A stretch of DNA of 14,824 bases, from NCBI GenBank assembly GCA_023419175.1, contig JAEZYG010000018.1, forward strand, positions 1-14,824, given 5' to 3'. The position numbers and the translations under genes are program-made. Source of the DNA: Actinomycetes bacterium. Its GTDB lineage: Bacteria > Actinomycetota > Actinomycetes > Propionibacteriales > Propionibacteriaceae. Shown in pieces: positions 1-7,345 of this stretch. The first letter of the stretch is position 1. Every line of letters begins with the position of its first letter. The notes beneath the pieces were generated by a model that made no database searches, was not told where the DNA came from, and saw nothing but the letters and a program-made list of their open reading frames with translations.

Positions 1-389
1 AGGTTGATTATCACACATATGCTCACATACGCACGAAATTTATAGACTTCCTTTCGGTATCGCAGAAAAGCAAGGAGCATAAGGATGCACAATCCACCGA
101 CGACGATGACGGTCGACCATCTCAAGGTAAAAAGGATGTCCGAGTACACATTGTCGAATGTGAAGATCTTTGTAAACAGATTGTCTTGCGTCTCAACATG
201 CCGAAAATAGCCCGGTAGGATGAGCACTTGCATCCCTCCGCCAAAAAAGAGCAAAGATAAAAATAAGTACCAAATGTAGCGAAAAATGCTGACATGATGC
301 GCATGGACAAGCCCACAATACCACCATTCGTTCGGATATTTGAATTTTTTGAGTGCTACATCTTCCGGTAGCTTGTAGAAGCTTTTCAT
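1..389 (-). CDS. Unrecognised membrane protein, 5' part (runs off the left edge)
   Basis: An open frame reads from an ATG at 389 to the left edge without a stop, giving at least 129 residues. A strong ribosome binding site (AAGGAGGGG, about 5 bases before the ATG) decides the start. The protein opens with a charged, aromatic-rich cytosolic-looking stretch (PNEWWY at residues 19-24). A hydrophobic segment follows at about 36-58, then a polar loop, a second hydrophobic segment at about 93-109 ending in RYRKE, and the start of a possible third from about 121. This suggests a multi-pass membrane protein. I recognise no family motif. The gene and the gap before it look more AT-rich than the methyltransferase upstream. 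Being a real gene is well supported by the binding site and membrane pattern; its function is unknown. Confidence 0.72.
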   Translation of the reverse strand, partial: MKSFYKLPEDVALKKFKYPNEWWYCGLVHAHHVSIFRYIWYLFLSLLFFGGGMQVLILPGYFRHVETQDNLFTKIFTFDNVYSDILFTLRWSTVIVVGGLCILMLLAFLRYRKEVYKFRAYVSICVIIN

Positions 390-690
390 GCTACCCCTCC
401 TTTGGAGTCCATCCGATTCATCAACTCATTGCGATTCCGGCTACTTCTATCTCAGGAGCTATTCGCTCATGCGACTTAAATATTTCAGAATAAAGTCCCT
501 GTTAAGTATCCTACTTTTACCCATTCATCAATCTCACCCACTCAAATGAGCAAAAAGCAAAATCGATGACCCAACCCTACGAACCTTACATCCTAAAAAC
601 GTGCTGACCTGTTCCCATAACAGACAAACCACCCTCGTCAGCACATCTCGACAGTAGGACAGCACCTAAAGCCCTTGAAAAACAGGGCTT
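390..690. other. Intergenic gap before the left-edge membrane gene
   Basis: This 301-base AT-rich gap has no convincing gene. It holds two hairpins near the end of the methyltransferase gene (listed separately) and the ribosome binding site of the membrane gene. A TAGGAT on the minus strand (about 505-510) could be a -10 box for that gene, but no matching -35 box was found, so no promoter is called. A 53-codon plus-strand frame from 388 has no ribosome binding site and was not accepted. Confidence 0.5.
595..644 (-). terminator. Hairpin followed by a T run, probable terminator after the methyltransferase gene
   Basis: On the minus strand GTGCTGAC (644-637) pairs perfectly with GTCAGCAC (608-601), and GTTTTT follows at 600-595. 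Inside, CTGTT (623-619) pairs with AACAG (613-609) right next to the outer stem, leaving a 13-base one-sided bulge. The stem plus T run fits a Rho-independent terminator for the operon reading leftwards. The asymmetric inner structure is unusual for a plain terminator, so a small structured RNA is the alternative. Confidence 0.5.
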
Positions 691-691
691 T
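668..691 (-). terminator. Hairpin overlapping the stop codon of the methyltransferase gene
   Basis: AAAGCCCT (668-675) pairs perfectly with AGGGCTTT (684-691) across an 8-base loop. The stem takes in the last base of the TAA stop. On the minus strand the stem ends in GGGCTTT but the T run is short, so termination here may be weak and helped by the second hairpin at 601-644. Confidence 0.5.
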
Positions 692-1839
692 TATCGCTCC
701 TTACGTGTCATCAAACACACCGTCTCAACGTGGGAGGTCATGGGGAAAAGATCATGTCCTTCCACGTGATCGATGGTGAATCCACCCGCGCGCAGAAGGC
801 CGAGATCTCGTCCGAGAGAGGCCGGATCGCACGAGATATAGATCACCTGCTTGGCCTGGGAGGAATTGATCGCAGCGACCACTTTCTTCCCCGCCCCTGC
901 ACGCGGCGGATCGAGCACGATCAGATCGGCTTTCTCTTTGATCAGATCGGGGCGTCTGCGCAGATCGGCAGAGATAAATCTGGCCTCAGGCACATTGCGT
1001 CTGGCATAGGCGATGGCGCGGCGCGAGAGCTCGATCCCGGTCACCTTCATTCCCGCATCGACCAAGACACCGCTGAGCAATCCCACTCCGCAATAGAGAT
1101 CGAGTGCTCGACTGCCGGATTCAACATCAATCAACTCCCCTACTCGATCGCTTAACAGTTGAGCTGCTCGGTTATGAACCTGCCAAAATCCGTCCACAGC
1201 TACCCGATAGTTACGTCCAGAAATCCTATGGGAGCAATATGGATCTCCCTCTAGATATTCTCCCTTGTCATTGAGGATATGAGTACCCTTATCGTCCACT
1301 GCGGCGATGATCTGATCCCCTGTATGCGCATAGTCATGCACAGCGGCGATGGACGGATCAGCGATACAACATCCCTGCTGCGGCAATTCGATGACGTCAT
1401 GACTGCGAGAGCCCTTTAGTCCGATTCGACCCTCACTCGTGTGATAACGCATTCGAGTGCGCCACCCATATCCGTTATCTGAGTCCACACCTTCAACATC
1501 AACCGAAGATTCAATACCGGCTAAGCGAACAAGCTGCTCCCTTACAACCTCTGATTTCAAGGTGCGTTGATGGGATAGGTCGATATGTTGAAAATCACAT
1601 CCGCCACATCGTCCCGCAAGAGGGCATCTCGGCTCGACACGATGAACGCTAGCTTCCAAAACTTCTACGACCTCAGCTCTCCAATAGGAGGCATGAGATC
1701 GATCCGTCACGCGCACGATCACGCTCTCCCCAGGAATTCCACCCCTGACGAATAGCACTCTGCCCTCGTGGCGAGCGATCGACATTCCTCCATGAGCGAT
1801 ACCTGTGAGAAACAGCGGCCCTAATCTCTCGCTATCCAC
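691..1839 (-). CDS. TrmA/RlmD-family RNA (uracil-5-)-methyltransferase with TRAM domain
   Basis: This SAM-dependent enzyme methylates C5 of a uracil in tRNA or 23S rRNA. Residues 1 to about 60 form a TRAM RNA-binding domain (AHGGMSIARHEGRVLFVR). The iron-sulphur cysteines follow as CPLAGRCGGC (C72, C78, C81) plus the CC pair at 157-158. The SAM loop is LDLYCGVG (about 246-253), DPPR is at 320-323, the nucleophile is C347 in ISCDP, and the general base is E372 in HVETVC. All catalytic parts are present. The open frame extends to a TTG at 1902, but I chose the GTG at 1839: it has an upstream AGGA, overlaps the end of the permease gene by 8 bases, and starts close to the TRAM domain. The exact RNA target cannot be told from sequence. 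The overlap implies one transcript with the permease. Confidence 0.9.
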   Translation of the reverse strand: MDSERLGPLFLTGIAHGGMSIARHEGRVLFVRGGIPGESVIVRVTDRSHASYWRAEVVEVLEASVHRVEPRCPLAGRCGGCDFQHIDLSHQRTLKSEVVREQLVRLAGIESSVDVEGVDSDNGYGWRTRMRYHTSEGRIGLKGSRSHDVIELPQQGCCIADPSIAAVHDYAHTGDQIIAAVDDKGTHILNDKGEYLEGDPYCSHRISGRNYRVAVDGFWQVHNRAAQLLSDRVGELIDVESGSRALDLYCGVGLLSGVLVDAGMKVTGIELSRRAIAYARRNVPEARFISADLRRRPDLIKEKADLIVLDPPRAGAGKKVVAAINSSQAKQVIYISCDPASLGRDLGLLRAGGFTIDHVEGHDLFPMTSHVETVCLMTRKER

Positions 1840-3826
1840 GATATGTCGTCCTGACCGAAGTGGAATGTTGAGGATCGTCGAAACGATGCACACCATCCCC
1901 AATCTGATAGGGAACCGAGGTCACCATGACTCCCGTCATGAAATGAAGTCGGGCACGAATCAAAAGAGCCGTCTGGTTATGCAGAATGGATTGATACCAA
2001 TGCCGCACCACATAGTCGGGAATGAAGACACAGACCACATCGCGTGGATTGCGACTGCGCAATTGTTTGACATATTCAATGAAAGGAGCCGTCACCTGAC
2101 GATAGGGAGAATCGATAACGGTCAAAGCGATCGGCATCTGATATTCCGCCCACTGTTTCATCAATTCCGCCGTCTGGTCGGGATCGACAGCCACTGTCAC
2201 CGCCTCGATATGTCCAGGGATGGTAGCTCTGGCGAATTGAACGGCTTTCATTGTCGGCTTATTGACGGTATTGACCAAGACGATTGCTGTCACTCGACTT
2301 GGTAAGACGCGGTCGCTCGTATCGTCCAAGGCAACCTGTTCGCTCACTTTGCGGTAATGGGAAGAGATGCTATTCATCACCAGATAGACCACAGCCATCG
2401 CTAAAATCGCCATCCATGCGCCATGGGTGAATTTTGAGATCAATACGATCACCAAGACGATACCTGTCGCAGTCAAACCGATTGCGTTGATGATACGCGA
2501 ACGATGAATACGTGCCCTAGAGGAAGGATCCTCAATCTGTTTAAGTTCCCTCGTCCAATGGCGAATCATTCCCATCTGGGAAAGTGTGAAGGAGATAAAA
2601 ACGCCAATAACATACATCTGAATGAGCTGAGTCACCGAAGCGTTGAAGACCACAACCAAGCCAATCGCTCCGGCAGAAAGCATGATGATGCCGTTGCTGA
2701 ACGCTAGACGATCCCCTCGAGTATGCAATTGACGAGGCAAGAAGCCGTCTTTAGCCAAGATGGATGCCAGAGTAGGAAAACCGTTAAATGCGGTATTTGC
2801 CGCCAAGAAAAGGATGACCATCGTCACGCTCATCAACAAATAGAAAGCTGGACGGAAGGAATCGTAAAAGACGGTTCGCGCTAATTGCGCCATGATCGTA
2901 GGGGCTTCGACATCGATTTTCTCCCCTGAAGCGGTCATGAAATAGACCTGTGCATGGGTATCGACAAGTTTTGCCCCCGTCATGCGGGCTAAGGTGACGA
3001 TTCCTAAAAGCATTGAAACTGCGATTGTTCCGAGCAAAAGCAAGGTGGTCGCGGCATTTTTCGATTTAGGCTGTTTGAAATTCGGCACGCCGTTCGAAAT
3101 TGCCTCTACCCCCGTCAACGCGGCACATCCCGACGAAAAAGTACGCGCTAAAAGAGCGATCAGAGCGAAACCTACCAGCGGAGTGTAGTGAGAGACACCA
3201 ACGACAACCCAATCGGATGTTTCAGCGTGCAGATCTCTTCCAAGAATAAGAATCTGAGTAAATCCCCACAGCACCATCGAGGCAACACATATCATGAATA
3301 GATAGGTGGGAATAGCGAAGAAACTTCCCGATTCTCTCACTCCACGCAGATTCATCAAGGTGATGAAAGCGATCACGACAGCTGCCGCCAATGCCTCATG
3401 GCCTTGGAGAAAAGGCAGCATAGCTTTCGCATTTTGAATACCGGAGCTGACAGAAACCGCGACGGTAAGGACATAATCGACCAGAAGGGAACTCGCGACG
3501 ACAAGACCGCTGGAGCGCCCCAGATTCGTCGTAACAACCTCATAGTCCCCTCCCCCACTCGGATAGGCATGAACCGTCTGGCGATAGGAGGCGACGACGA
3601 TCAACATGACTATCGCTACAGCGATCGCCACTGGTAAAGAGAAGACAAAGCCCGCCATAGATGCCAAAGATAAGGTGATGAGAATTTCATCGGGGGCATA
3701 GGCGACAGAGCTTAAAGCGTCCGAGGCGAAAACCGGCAAAGCGATGCGCTTGGGCAAGAGGGTCTCACCGAGACGAGCACTCGCAAGTTTCTTGCCGATC
3801 AATACCCTTTTGAAGGCATCCCACAT
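1832..3826 (-). CDS. kimA: KimA-like potassium:proton symporter (KUP/APC superfamily)
   Basis: This membrane transporter probably imports K+ with protons. About 12 membrane segments span residues 30-490, and a C-terminal cytosolic domain of about 170 residues follows. From memory the sequence tracks Bacillus subtilis KimA closely: SDALSSVAY near the start, SYRQ...AYPSGGG, LLVDYVLTVAVS, ALTGVEAISN, RGDRLAFSNGI and SILHNQTALL near the end. D36, Y43 and D117, which I recall as K+-pathway residues in KimA, fall at the same numbers when translation starts at the ATG at 3826. The frame runs back to a TTG at 3841, but the 3826 start matches the KimA N-terminus (KRVLIGK). No clear ribosome binding site precedes either start. 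KimA is inhibited by c-di-AMP in Bacillus; no c-di-AMP riboswitch is visible here. A general amino-acid permease role is less likely but possible. Confidence 0.85.
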   Translation of the reverse strand: MWDAFKRVLIGKKLASARLGETLLPKRIALPVFASDALSSVAYAPDEILITLSLASMAGFVFSLPVAIAVAIVMLIVVASYRQTVHAYPSGGGDYEVVTTNLGRSSGLVVASSLLVDYVLTVAVSVSSGIQNAKAMLPFLQGHEALAAAVVIAFITLMNLRGVRESGSFFAIPTYLFMICVASMVLWGFTQILILGRDLHAETSDWVVVGVSHYTPLVGFALIALLARTFSSGCAALTGVEAISNGVPNFKQPKSKNAATTLLLLGTIAVSMLLGIVTLARMTGAKLVDTHAQVYFMTASGEKIDVEAPTIMAQLARTVFYDSFRPAFYLLMSVTMVILFLAANTAFNGFPTLASILAKDGFLPRQLHTRGDRLAFSNGIIMLSAGAIGLVVVFNASVTQLIQMYVIGVFISFTLSQMGMIRHWTRELKQIEDPSSRARIHRSRIINAIGLTATGIVLVIVLISKFTHGAWMAILAMAVVYLVMNSISSHYRKVSEQVALDDTSDRVLPSRVTAIVLVNTVNKPTMKAVQFARATIPGHIEAVTVAVDPDQTAELMKQWAEYQMPIALTVIDSPYRQVTAPFIEYVKQLRSRNPRDVVCVFIPDYVVRHWYQSILHNQTALLIRARLHFMTGVMVTSVPYQIGDGVHRFDDPQHSTSVRTTYRG

Positions 3827-3887
3827 ATTCACAAAAGGCAACTGTAGAACGATTGGAGATTCAATACAGCAATTTCGCTAAGTTCAG

Positions 3888-3902
3888 ACGGCAAGTTGCC
3901 GT
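3888..3902. promoter_or_regulatory. 15-base palindrome in the permease-exonuclease divergent gap
   Basis: ACGGCAA and TTGCCGT are perfect inverted arms around a central G. The site lies about 60 bases before the permease start and 90 before the exonuclease start. Related GGCAACT copies sit at 3837-3843 and 3944-3950, 53-54 bases to each side. It is a candidate operator; no regulator is identified. Confidence 0.4.
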
Positions 3903-3949
3903 GATATATCCTCGATCTTCTCAGCAAAAGATCACAGATGATCGGCAAC

Positions 3950-3955
3950 TAGAAT
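3950..3955 (+). promoter_or_regulatory. Possible -10 box for the exonuclease gene
   Basis: TAGAAT matches the TATAAT consensus at five of six bases and lies 38 bases before the ATG at 3993. No good -35 box was found. It abuts the GGCAACT repeat at 3944-3950, so a protein bound there would cover it. Confidence 0.35.
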
Positions 3956-3992
3956 AGGGACGCTATCGACGACCACGAATGGAAGAAAAACT

Positions 3993-4610
3993 ATGTCTCA
4001 TTACACACCATCCTTTTCTAGGAAATCTCGTCTTTCTTCTGCAGCATCGTGGGTCGCCACTCGAGAGATTCTGTTACAACCAAAATTTATCGCTGTCGAT
4101 TTCGAAACAGCCAATCGTCAAGGTGGTTTATCTGCTTGTCAGATCTCCTTATCAAAGGTATCCGACGGTCAGATCATCGATCGATTCACCAGTTTTATCT
4201 GTCCACCACCTGGATATCAACATTTTGATTTCACCTATCTTCACGGCATCGACTATGACGATGTCGCCGATGCCCCCACATGGTCCAAGCTACGCACTCC
4301 CATTGCCGATTTCGCCGAGGGGCTGACCCTCTATGCCCATAACGCCAGCTTTGATGCAGGCGTATGGAAAAGATTGGATCAATTCATCGGATATGACCTA
4401 CCCCTTGGAGATTTCTATTGCACCTATCGGACGACGAAATCTCTCATTCCTGGATTGGTGAATTACAAACTGCCCACGGTCGTATCCCATCTCGTCCCCA
4501 ACTATCGGCTTAACCATCACCGCGCCGATTCAGACGCAGATGCATGTGCCCTGATCGTGGTGGCATTGCAAAATATGCTCTGCGCTAACGATCCTTATCC
4601 GCTTAACTGA
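3993..4610 (+). CDS. DEDDh-family 3'-5' exonuclease (DnaQ-like)
   Basis: The protein of 205 residues has the RNase T/DNA polymerase III epsilon exonuclease fold and should remove 3' nucleotides from DNA or RNA using two metal ions. All motifs are present: Exo I is FIAVDFET with D36 and E38, Exo II is AHNASFD with D121, and Exo III is H176-x4-D181 in HHRADSD. The conserved HGI (84-86) before Exo II is also typical of epsilon-like proteins. No BRCT, polymerase or other domain follows, so it is a stand-alone exonuclease. About 30 basic, serine-rich residues precede the domain. The ATG at 3993 has only a modest GGA about 10 bases upstream; no better start lies between it and Exo I. Its end is four bases from the convergent adenosyltransferase gene, with no terminator between. 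Substrate unknown. Confidence 0.85.
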   Translation: MSHYTPSFSRKSRLSSAASWVATREILLQPKFIAVDFETANRQGGLSACQISLSKVSDGQIIDRFTSFICPPPGYQHFDFTYLHGIDYDDVADAPTWSKLRTPIADFAEGLTLYAHNASFDAGVWKRLDQFIGYDLPLGDFYCTYRTTKSLIPGLVNYKLPTVVSHLVPNYRLNHHRADSDADACALIVVALQNMLCANDPYPLN

Positions 4611-4614
4611 CCTG

Positions 4615-5238
4615 CTAACGCCGATTTGGATTTTCTCTCTTTCCACCAGGAACCCACAGGATATCTTCTCGATCTGCGCAGCGATTGAGATATCGAGCCA
4701 GGATAAAGAAAAGATCGCTTAAACGATTGAGATAGCGGATAGCAATCACATTGATCCCACCTTGAGGCGTAGCAGAGCCATCTTCGAGACCATAGTGCTC
4801 AGCCGCTGTCCATGCCTGACGCTCTGCGCGGCGAGCTAAAGCACGGCATTGATGGGCATAGGCACTTGCCAAACTTCCTCCCGGAATGATGAAAGAGCGC
4901 AAGGAGGTTAAATTTTCGTTGAGTTCATCACACCACTTCTCGAGACGCTCCACCGAGGAAGGAATGATCCGTAAAGGTTCATAGGCGGGATCGGCAACCA
5001 CAGGGTTGGAAAGATCAGCTCCGAGGTCGAAAAGCTCGTTTTGGATCAACGCACACATCTTTTCGATCTCGGTAGGCAGATTGCCGATGGCTATCAGCAT
5101 TCCCACAGCGCAGTTGAGCTCGTCCACATCTCCATAGGCGCATACTCGCGGATCCGTCTTAGACGTGAGAGAATTATCCGATAGACGAGTCTGCCCGCTA
5201 TCACCAGTACGCGTATAGATCTTCGTTAAATTGACCAT
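4615..5238 (-). CDS. pduO: ATP:cob(I)alamin adenosyltransferase, PduO type
   Basis: This enzyme transfers the adenosyl group of ATP to cob(I)alamin, making adenosylcobalamin for mutases and diol dehydratases. At 207 residues it is the usual single-domain length. Family marks are TKIYTRTGDSGQT (5-17, ATP loop), AYGDVDELN (34-42), IIPGGS (117-122), CRALARRAER (131-140) and NRLSDLFF (171-178). The ATG at 5238 has only a weak TAGG upstream. The gene stands alone, convergent with the exonuclease gene (4-base gap) and divergent from the isomerase gene (38-base gap), so its promoter must reach into the isomerase coding sequence. It is functionally linked to cbiC-cbiD about 5.6 kb away. The CobA/BtuR type is an unrelated fold and is excluded by these motifs. 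Confidence 0.94.
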   Translation of the reverse strand: MVNLTKIYTRTGDSGQTRLSDNSLTSKTDPRVCAYGDVDELNCAVGMLIAIGNLPTEIEKMCALIQNELFDLGADLSNPVVADPAYEPLRIIPSSVERLEKWCDELNENLTSLRSFIIPGGSLASAYAHQCRALARRAERQAWTAAEHYGLEDGSATPQGGINVIAIRYLNRLSDLFFILARYLNRCADREDILWVPGGKRENPNRR

Positions 5239-5276
5239 GATACGAGCCTAGTCATCCTCAGCTTAGAAAGGGAGAC

Positions 5277-5990
5277 ATGAGCAAGAAAAGAGCCGTAGCG
5301 ACTGTGGCGGCCGCCATCTGCACGTGCCTAGCCATCACATCATGTGCCTCACAGCCCCAATCAACACCGCTACCTCCACCTGAGACAGCGGCGAGTGCTC
5401 GTCCACTGGCATCGACGTCTGCTTCTTCCTCAACAGGTGTGAGCTGTACCTATACCGCTGATCGCACTCCTGCGTCTAAAGCCGTTGATCCTCCCCCCAC
5501 GACCGATGTATCAGCGAGCGGAACGGCAACATATACCTTGAAGATGAAACAAGGTGATGTAAAGATCACCCTTGATCGCGCGAAAGCACCGTGTACCGTC
5601 AATTCCTTCGATGCTCTTGTCCGTCAAGGATATTACGATCAGACCTCGTGTCACAGATTGGTCGATCGCGGAATTTTCATCTTGCAATGCGGTGATCCCA
5701 CAGGAACTGGACGTGGAGGGCCTGGATACCGCTTCGACGATGAGCTCAGCGGTCACGAGACCTATCCTGCTGGCACCATTGCGATGGCAAATGCAGGACC
5801 TAATACCAACGGATCTCAATTCTTCATCGTCTGGGCGGATACTCCCCTGCCAGCTCAATACACCGTTTTCGGTTCAGTGGACGAAAAGTCCTTATCGGTC
5901 ATTCAAAAAATTGCCTCTCACGGTGTCTCCAAAGATCGTGCTCCTGCTCCGATTGACGATACGACGATTACTTCAGTCGTTGCTGGCTAA
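5277..5990 (+). CDS. Lipoprotein peptidyl-prolyl cis-trans isomerase, cyclophilin type
   Basis: This enzyme speeds proline cis-trans isomerisation during folding of exported proteins. The N-terminus is a lipoprotein signal: basic KKR, a hydrophobic stretch, then ITSC with C23 as the lipidated cysteine, so it is anchored on the outer face of the membrane. A Ser/Thr/Pro/Ala-rich linker runs to about residue 55, then a short CTYTADRTPASKAV region seen in actinobacterial relatives. The cyclophilin domain spans about 86-236. It has SCHRLV with the catalytic-type R127, FILQCGDPTGTG (134-145), NTNGSQFFI (166-174) and YTVFG (185-189). The ATG at 5277 follows AAAGGGAGAC, a good ribosome binding site. 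A strong terminator closes it at 6004-6035, so it is a single-gene unit. Substrates unknown. Confidence 0.93.
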   Translation: MSKKRAVATVAAAICTCLAITSCASQPQSTPLPPPETAASARPLASTSASSSTGVSCTYTADRTPASKAVDPPPTTDVSASGTATYTLKMKQGDVKITLDRAKAPCTVNSFDALVRQGYYDQTSCHRLVDRGIFILQCGDPTGTGRGGPGYRFDDELSGHETYPAGTIAMANAGPNTNGSQFFIVWADTPLPAQYTVFGSVDEKSLSVIQKIASHGVSKDRAPAPIDDTTITSVVAG

Positions 5991-6003
5991 ATAATCCTCT
6001 CTC

Positions 6004-6035
6004 AGGTGGTGGATCGCATATCCACCACCTTTTTT
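6004..6035 (+). terminator. Rho-independent terminator of the cyclophilin gene
   Basis: AGGTGGTGGAT (6004-6014) pairs perfectly with ATCCACCACCT (6020-6030) across a 5-base loop, followed by a run of T to 6035. It begins 14 bases after the stop codon. Confidence 0.95.
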
Positions 6036-6050
6036 CATATCTGGGTAATG

Positions 6051-6084
6051 AAAGAAAAAAGGGGACGACGCAAGCGCCATCCCC
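6051..6084 (-). terminator. Rho-independent terminator of the glpABC operon
   Basis: Read on the minus strand, GGGGATGGCG (6084-6075) pairs with CGTCGTCCCC (6070-6061) over a 4-base loop, with two G-T pairs. TTTTTTCTTT follows at 6060-6051. It starts 12 bases after the glpC stop. Together with the terminator at 6004-6035 it separates two convergent units. Confidence 0.93.
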
Positions 6085-6096
6085 AATGATTGCCTA

Positions 6097-7344
6097 TCAG
6101 CGATCGTAAAGATCGTCCGAAAGACCCATCGCATAGTGGATGAGATTGATGGGGTGATCCACCTTCGCTCCCGATCCCTTACGGATTTGCCAGCGGCAGG
6201 TCTCGGTTTCGCTGACCGCTAGATGCGGATTAACATCCTTGATCTTCTCGAAAAGAGGAGCACCGATCTTTTGAGCGATCTCGTACTTTTCTTTCTTCAA
6301 TCCATAGGTTCCCGCCATACCACAGCAGGCTTGTCCAGATTCTTGAACGGTCAACCCGGGGATGAGCTCCATTAAGGTCAAGGCAGGCATACCGATTCCT
6401 TGAGATTTCACCTGACAGGGTTGGTGATAGACCAAGGTATCGTTGATCTCACGGAAACGTGAGGGATCGAGAATCTTCTTCTCGACCAATTCCATGAGGA
6501 ACTCACTGGTTTCACGCATACGCGAGCCCACATCGTCCACATTTTCGTCCTCGACGCCCATGATCTCACGAGCTTCATGTTTGAGCATTCCGGCACAGGA
6601 ACCAGACGATGAGACCACCGGGATATCCTTACCAGCGGAGGCGAGCTGTGCCGCCAATGTGGTGACTTTCTTGGAAGCTGAGTCATAGAGGCTATTGGAC
6701 TGCTGAGCCAAACCGCAGCATCCCTGCTTCGGGACGAGAACTTCAAATCCCAAAGCCTCCAAAACCTCGACGGTGCGGATAGAGGTTTCCACCTCGAAAT
6801 ATCCACCAGCGCATCCATGGAAGAAGACGACCTGACCTTGGTCGAAAGGCCCTTGAGGAGTGGGACGCTTACGCAACCACGACTTAAAGGTCTTGGTCGT
6901 CGCTACAGGCATGGGGGCATCGCGATGGATACCGATGACCTTTTCGACCATGGTACGCAAAGGCTTGATTCCCAAAGCTGCATTCGCTACCGGAGCCAGG
7001 GGAGACATCATGGTTCCCATGAGCTCAGTTTGAGTGATGAGTTTATCGCGTAGAGGGATCTTGCCTTCCTTCATCACTGCACGAGCCTGAGAGTTGAGCT
7101 CAGCGATCTTGACGCCCTGAGGACATGAGAGGGTACAAATACCGCACATTGAACAGTAGTCAAGGCTGTGATCGACCGATTCTCCATGACGGTAACGCTC
7201 TGCTTGAGGACCGATATATTTCGGGCCGGGATAGAGTGGAGTGACTTTGGCGACAGGACATTGCGTCTCACAGATAGTGCATTTAACGCAATGGTCGAGG
7301 CTTGCCCTCGCCAGTTGATGTCCAGCGAATTCTAATGGCTCCAT
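6097..7344 (-). CDS. glpC: Anaerobic glycerol-3-phosphate dehydrogenase subunit C (iron-sulphur)
   Basis: GlpC is the electron-transfer and membrane-association subunit, passing electrons from the GlpA-GlpB flavoproteins to menaquinone. The protein has 415 residues. Two [4Fe-4S] ferredoxin motifs lie at the N-terminus: C19, C22, C25, C29-P and C64, C67, C70, C74-P. Two CCG domains follow (HGCAGGYFEVE then QGCCGLAQQ; HQPCQVKSQG then QACCGMAGTYG), as in heterodisulphide-reductase-like subunits. The open frame extends to a TTG at 7362, but the ATG at 7344 is preferred: GGGAGG lies 8 bases upstream, inside the last codons of glpB, whose TGA is one base away. This is typical translational coupling. 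It is the last gene of the operon. Confidence 0.95.
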   Translation of the reverse strand: MEPLEFAGHQLARASLDHCVKCTICETQCPVAKVTPLYPGPKYIGPQAERYRHGESVDHSLDYCSMCGICTLSCPQGVKIAELNSQARAVMKEGKIPLRDKLITQTELMGTMMSPLAPVANAALGIKPLRTMVEKVIGIHRDAPMPVATTKTFKSWLRKRPTPQGPFDQGQVVFFHGCAGGYFEVETSIRTVEVLEALGFEVLVPKQGCCGLAQQSNSLYDSASKKVTTLAAQLASAGKDIPVVSSSGSCAGMLKHEAREIMGVEDENVDDVGSRMRETSEFLMELVEKKILDPSRFREINDTLVYHQPCQVKSQGIGMPALTLMELIPGLTVQESGQACCGMAGTYGLKKEKYEIAQKIGAPLFEKIKDVNPHLAVSETETCRWQIRKGSGAKVDHPINLIHYAMGLSDDLYDR

Positions 7345-7345
7345 C

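Noticed and set aside
388..549. 53-codon plus-strand frame at the edge of the left gap
   Set aside because: It has no ribosome binding site, overlaps the start of the membrane gene, and shows no recognisable pattern.
595..644. CTGACGA on the minus strand resembling a hammerhead ribozyme core
   Set aside because: The CTGAC is paired in the perfect outer stem and the required GAAA is absent (GAAC instead), so the fold does not fit.
730..1155. 141-codon plus-strand open frame inside the methyltransferase gene
   Set aside because: It is antisense to a gene with a full set of catalytic motifs, has no family features, and begins without a ribosome binding site.
1805..2305. 166-codon plus-strand open frame across the permease/methyltransferase junction
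   Set aside because: Opposite strand of two well-supported genes; the His/Arg/Asp/Ile-rich composition is typical of antisense shadow frames.
3827..3992. c-di-AMP (ydaO-type) riboswitch before the KimA-like gene
   Set aside because: The gap is only about 165 bases, shared with a divergent gene, and lacks recognisable elements of that riboswitch.
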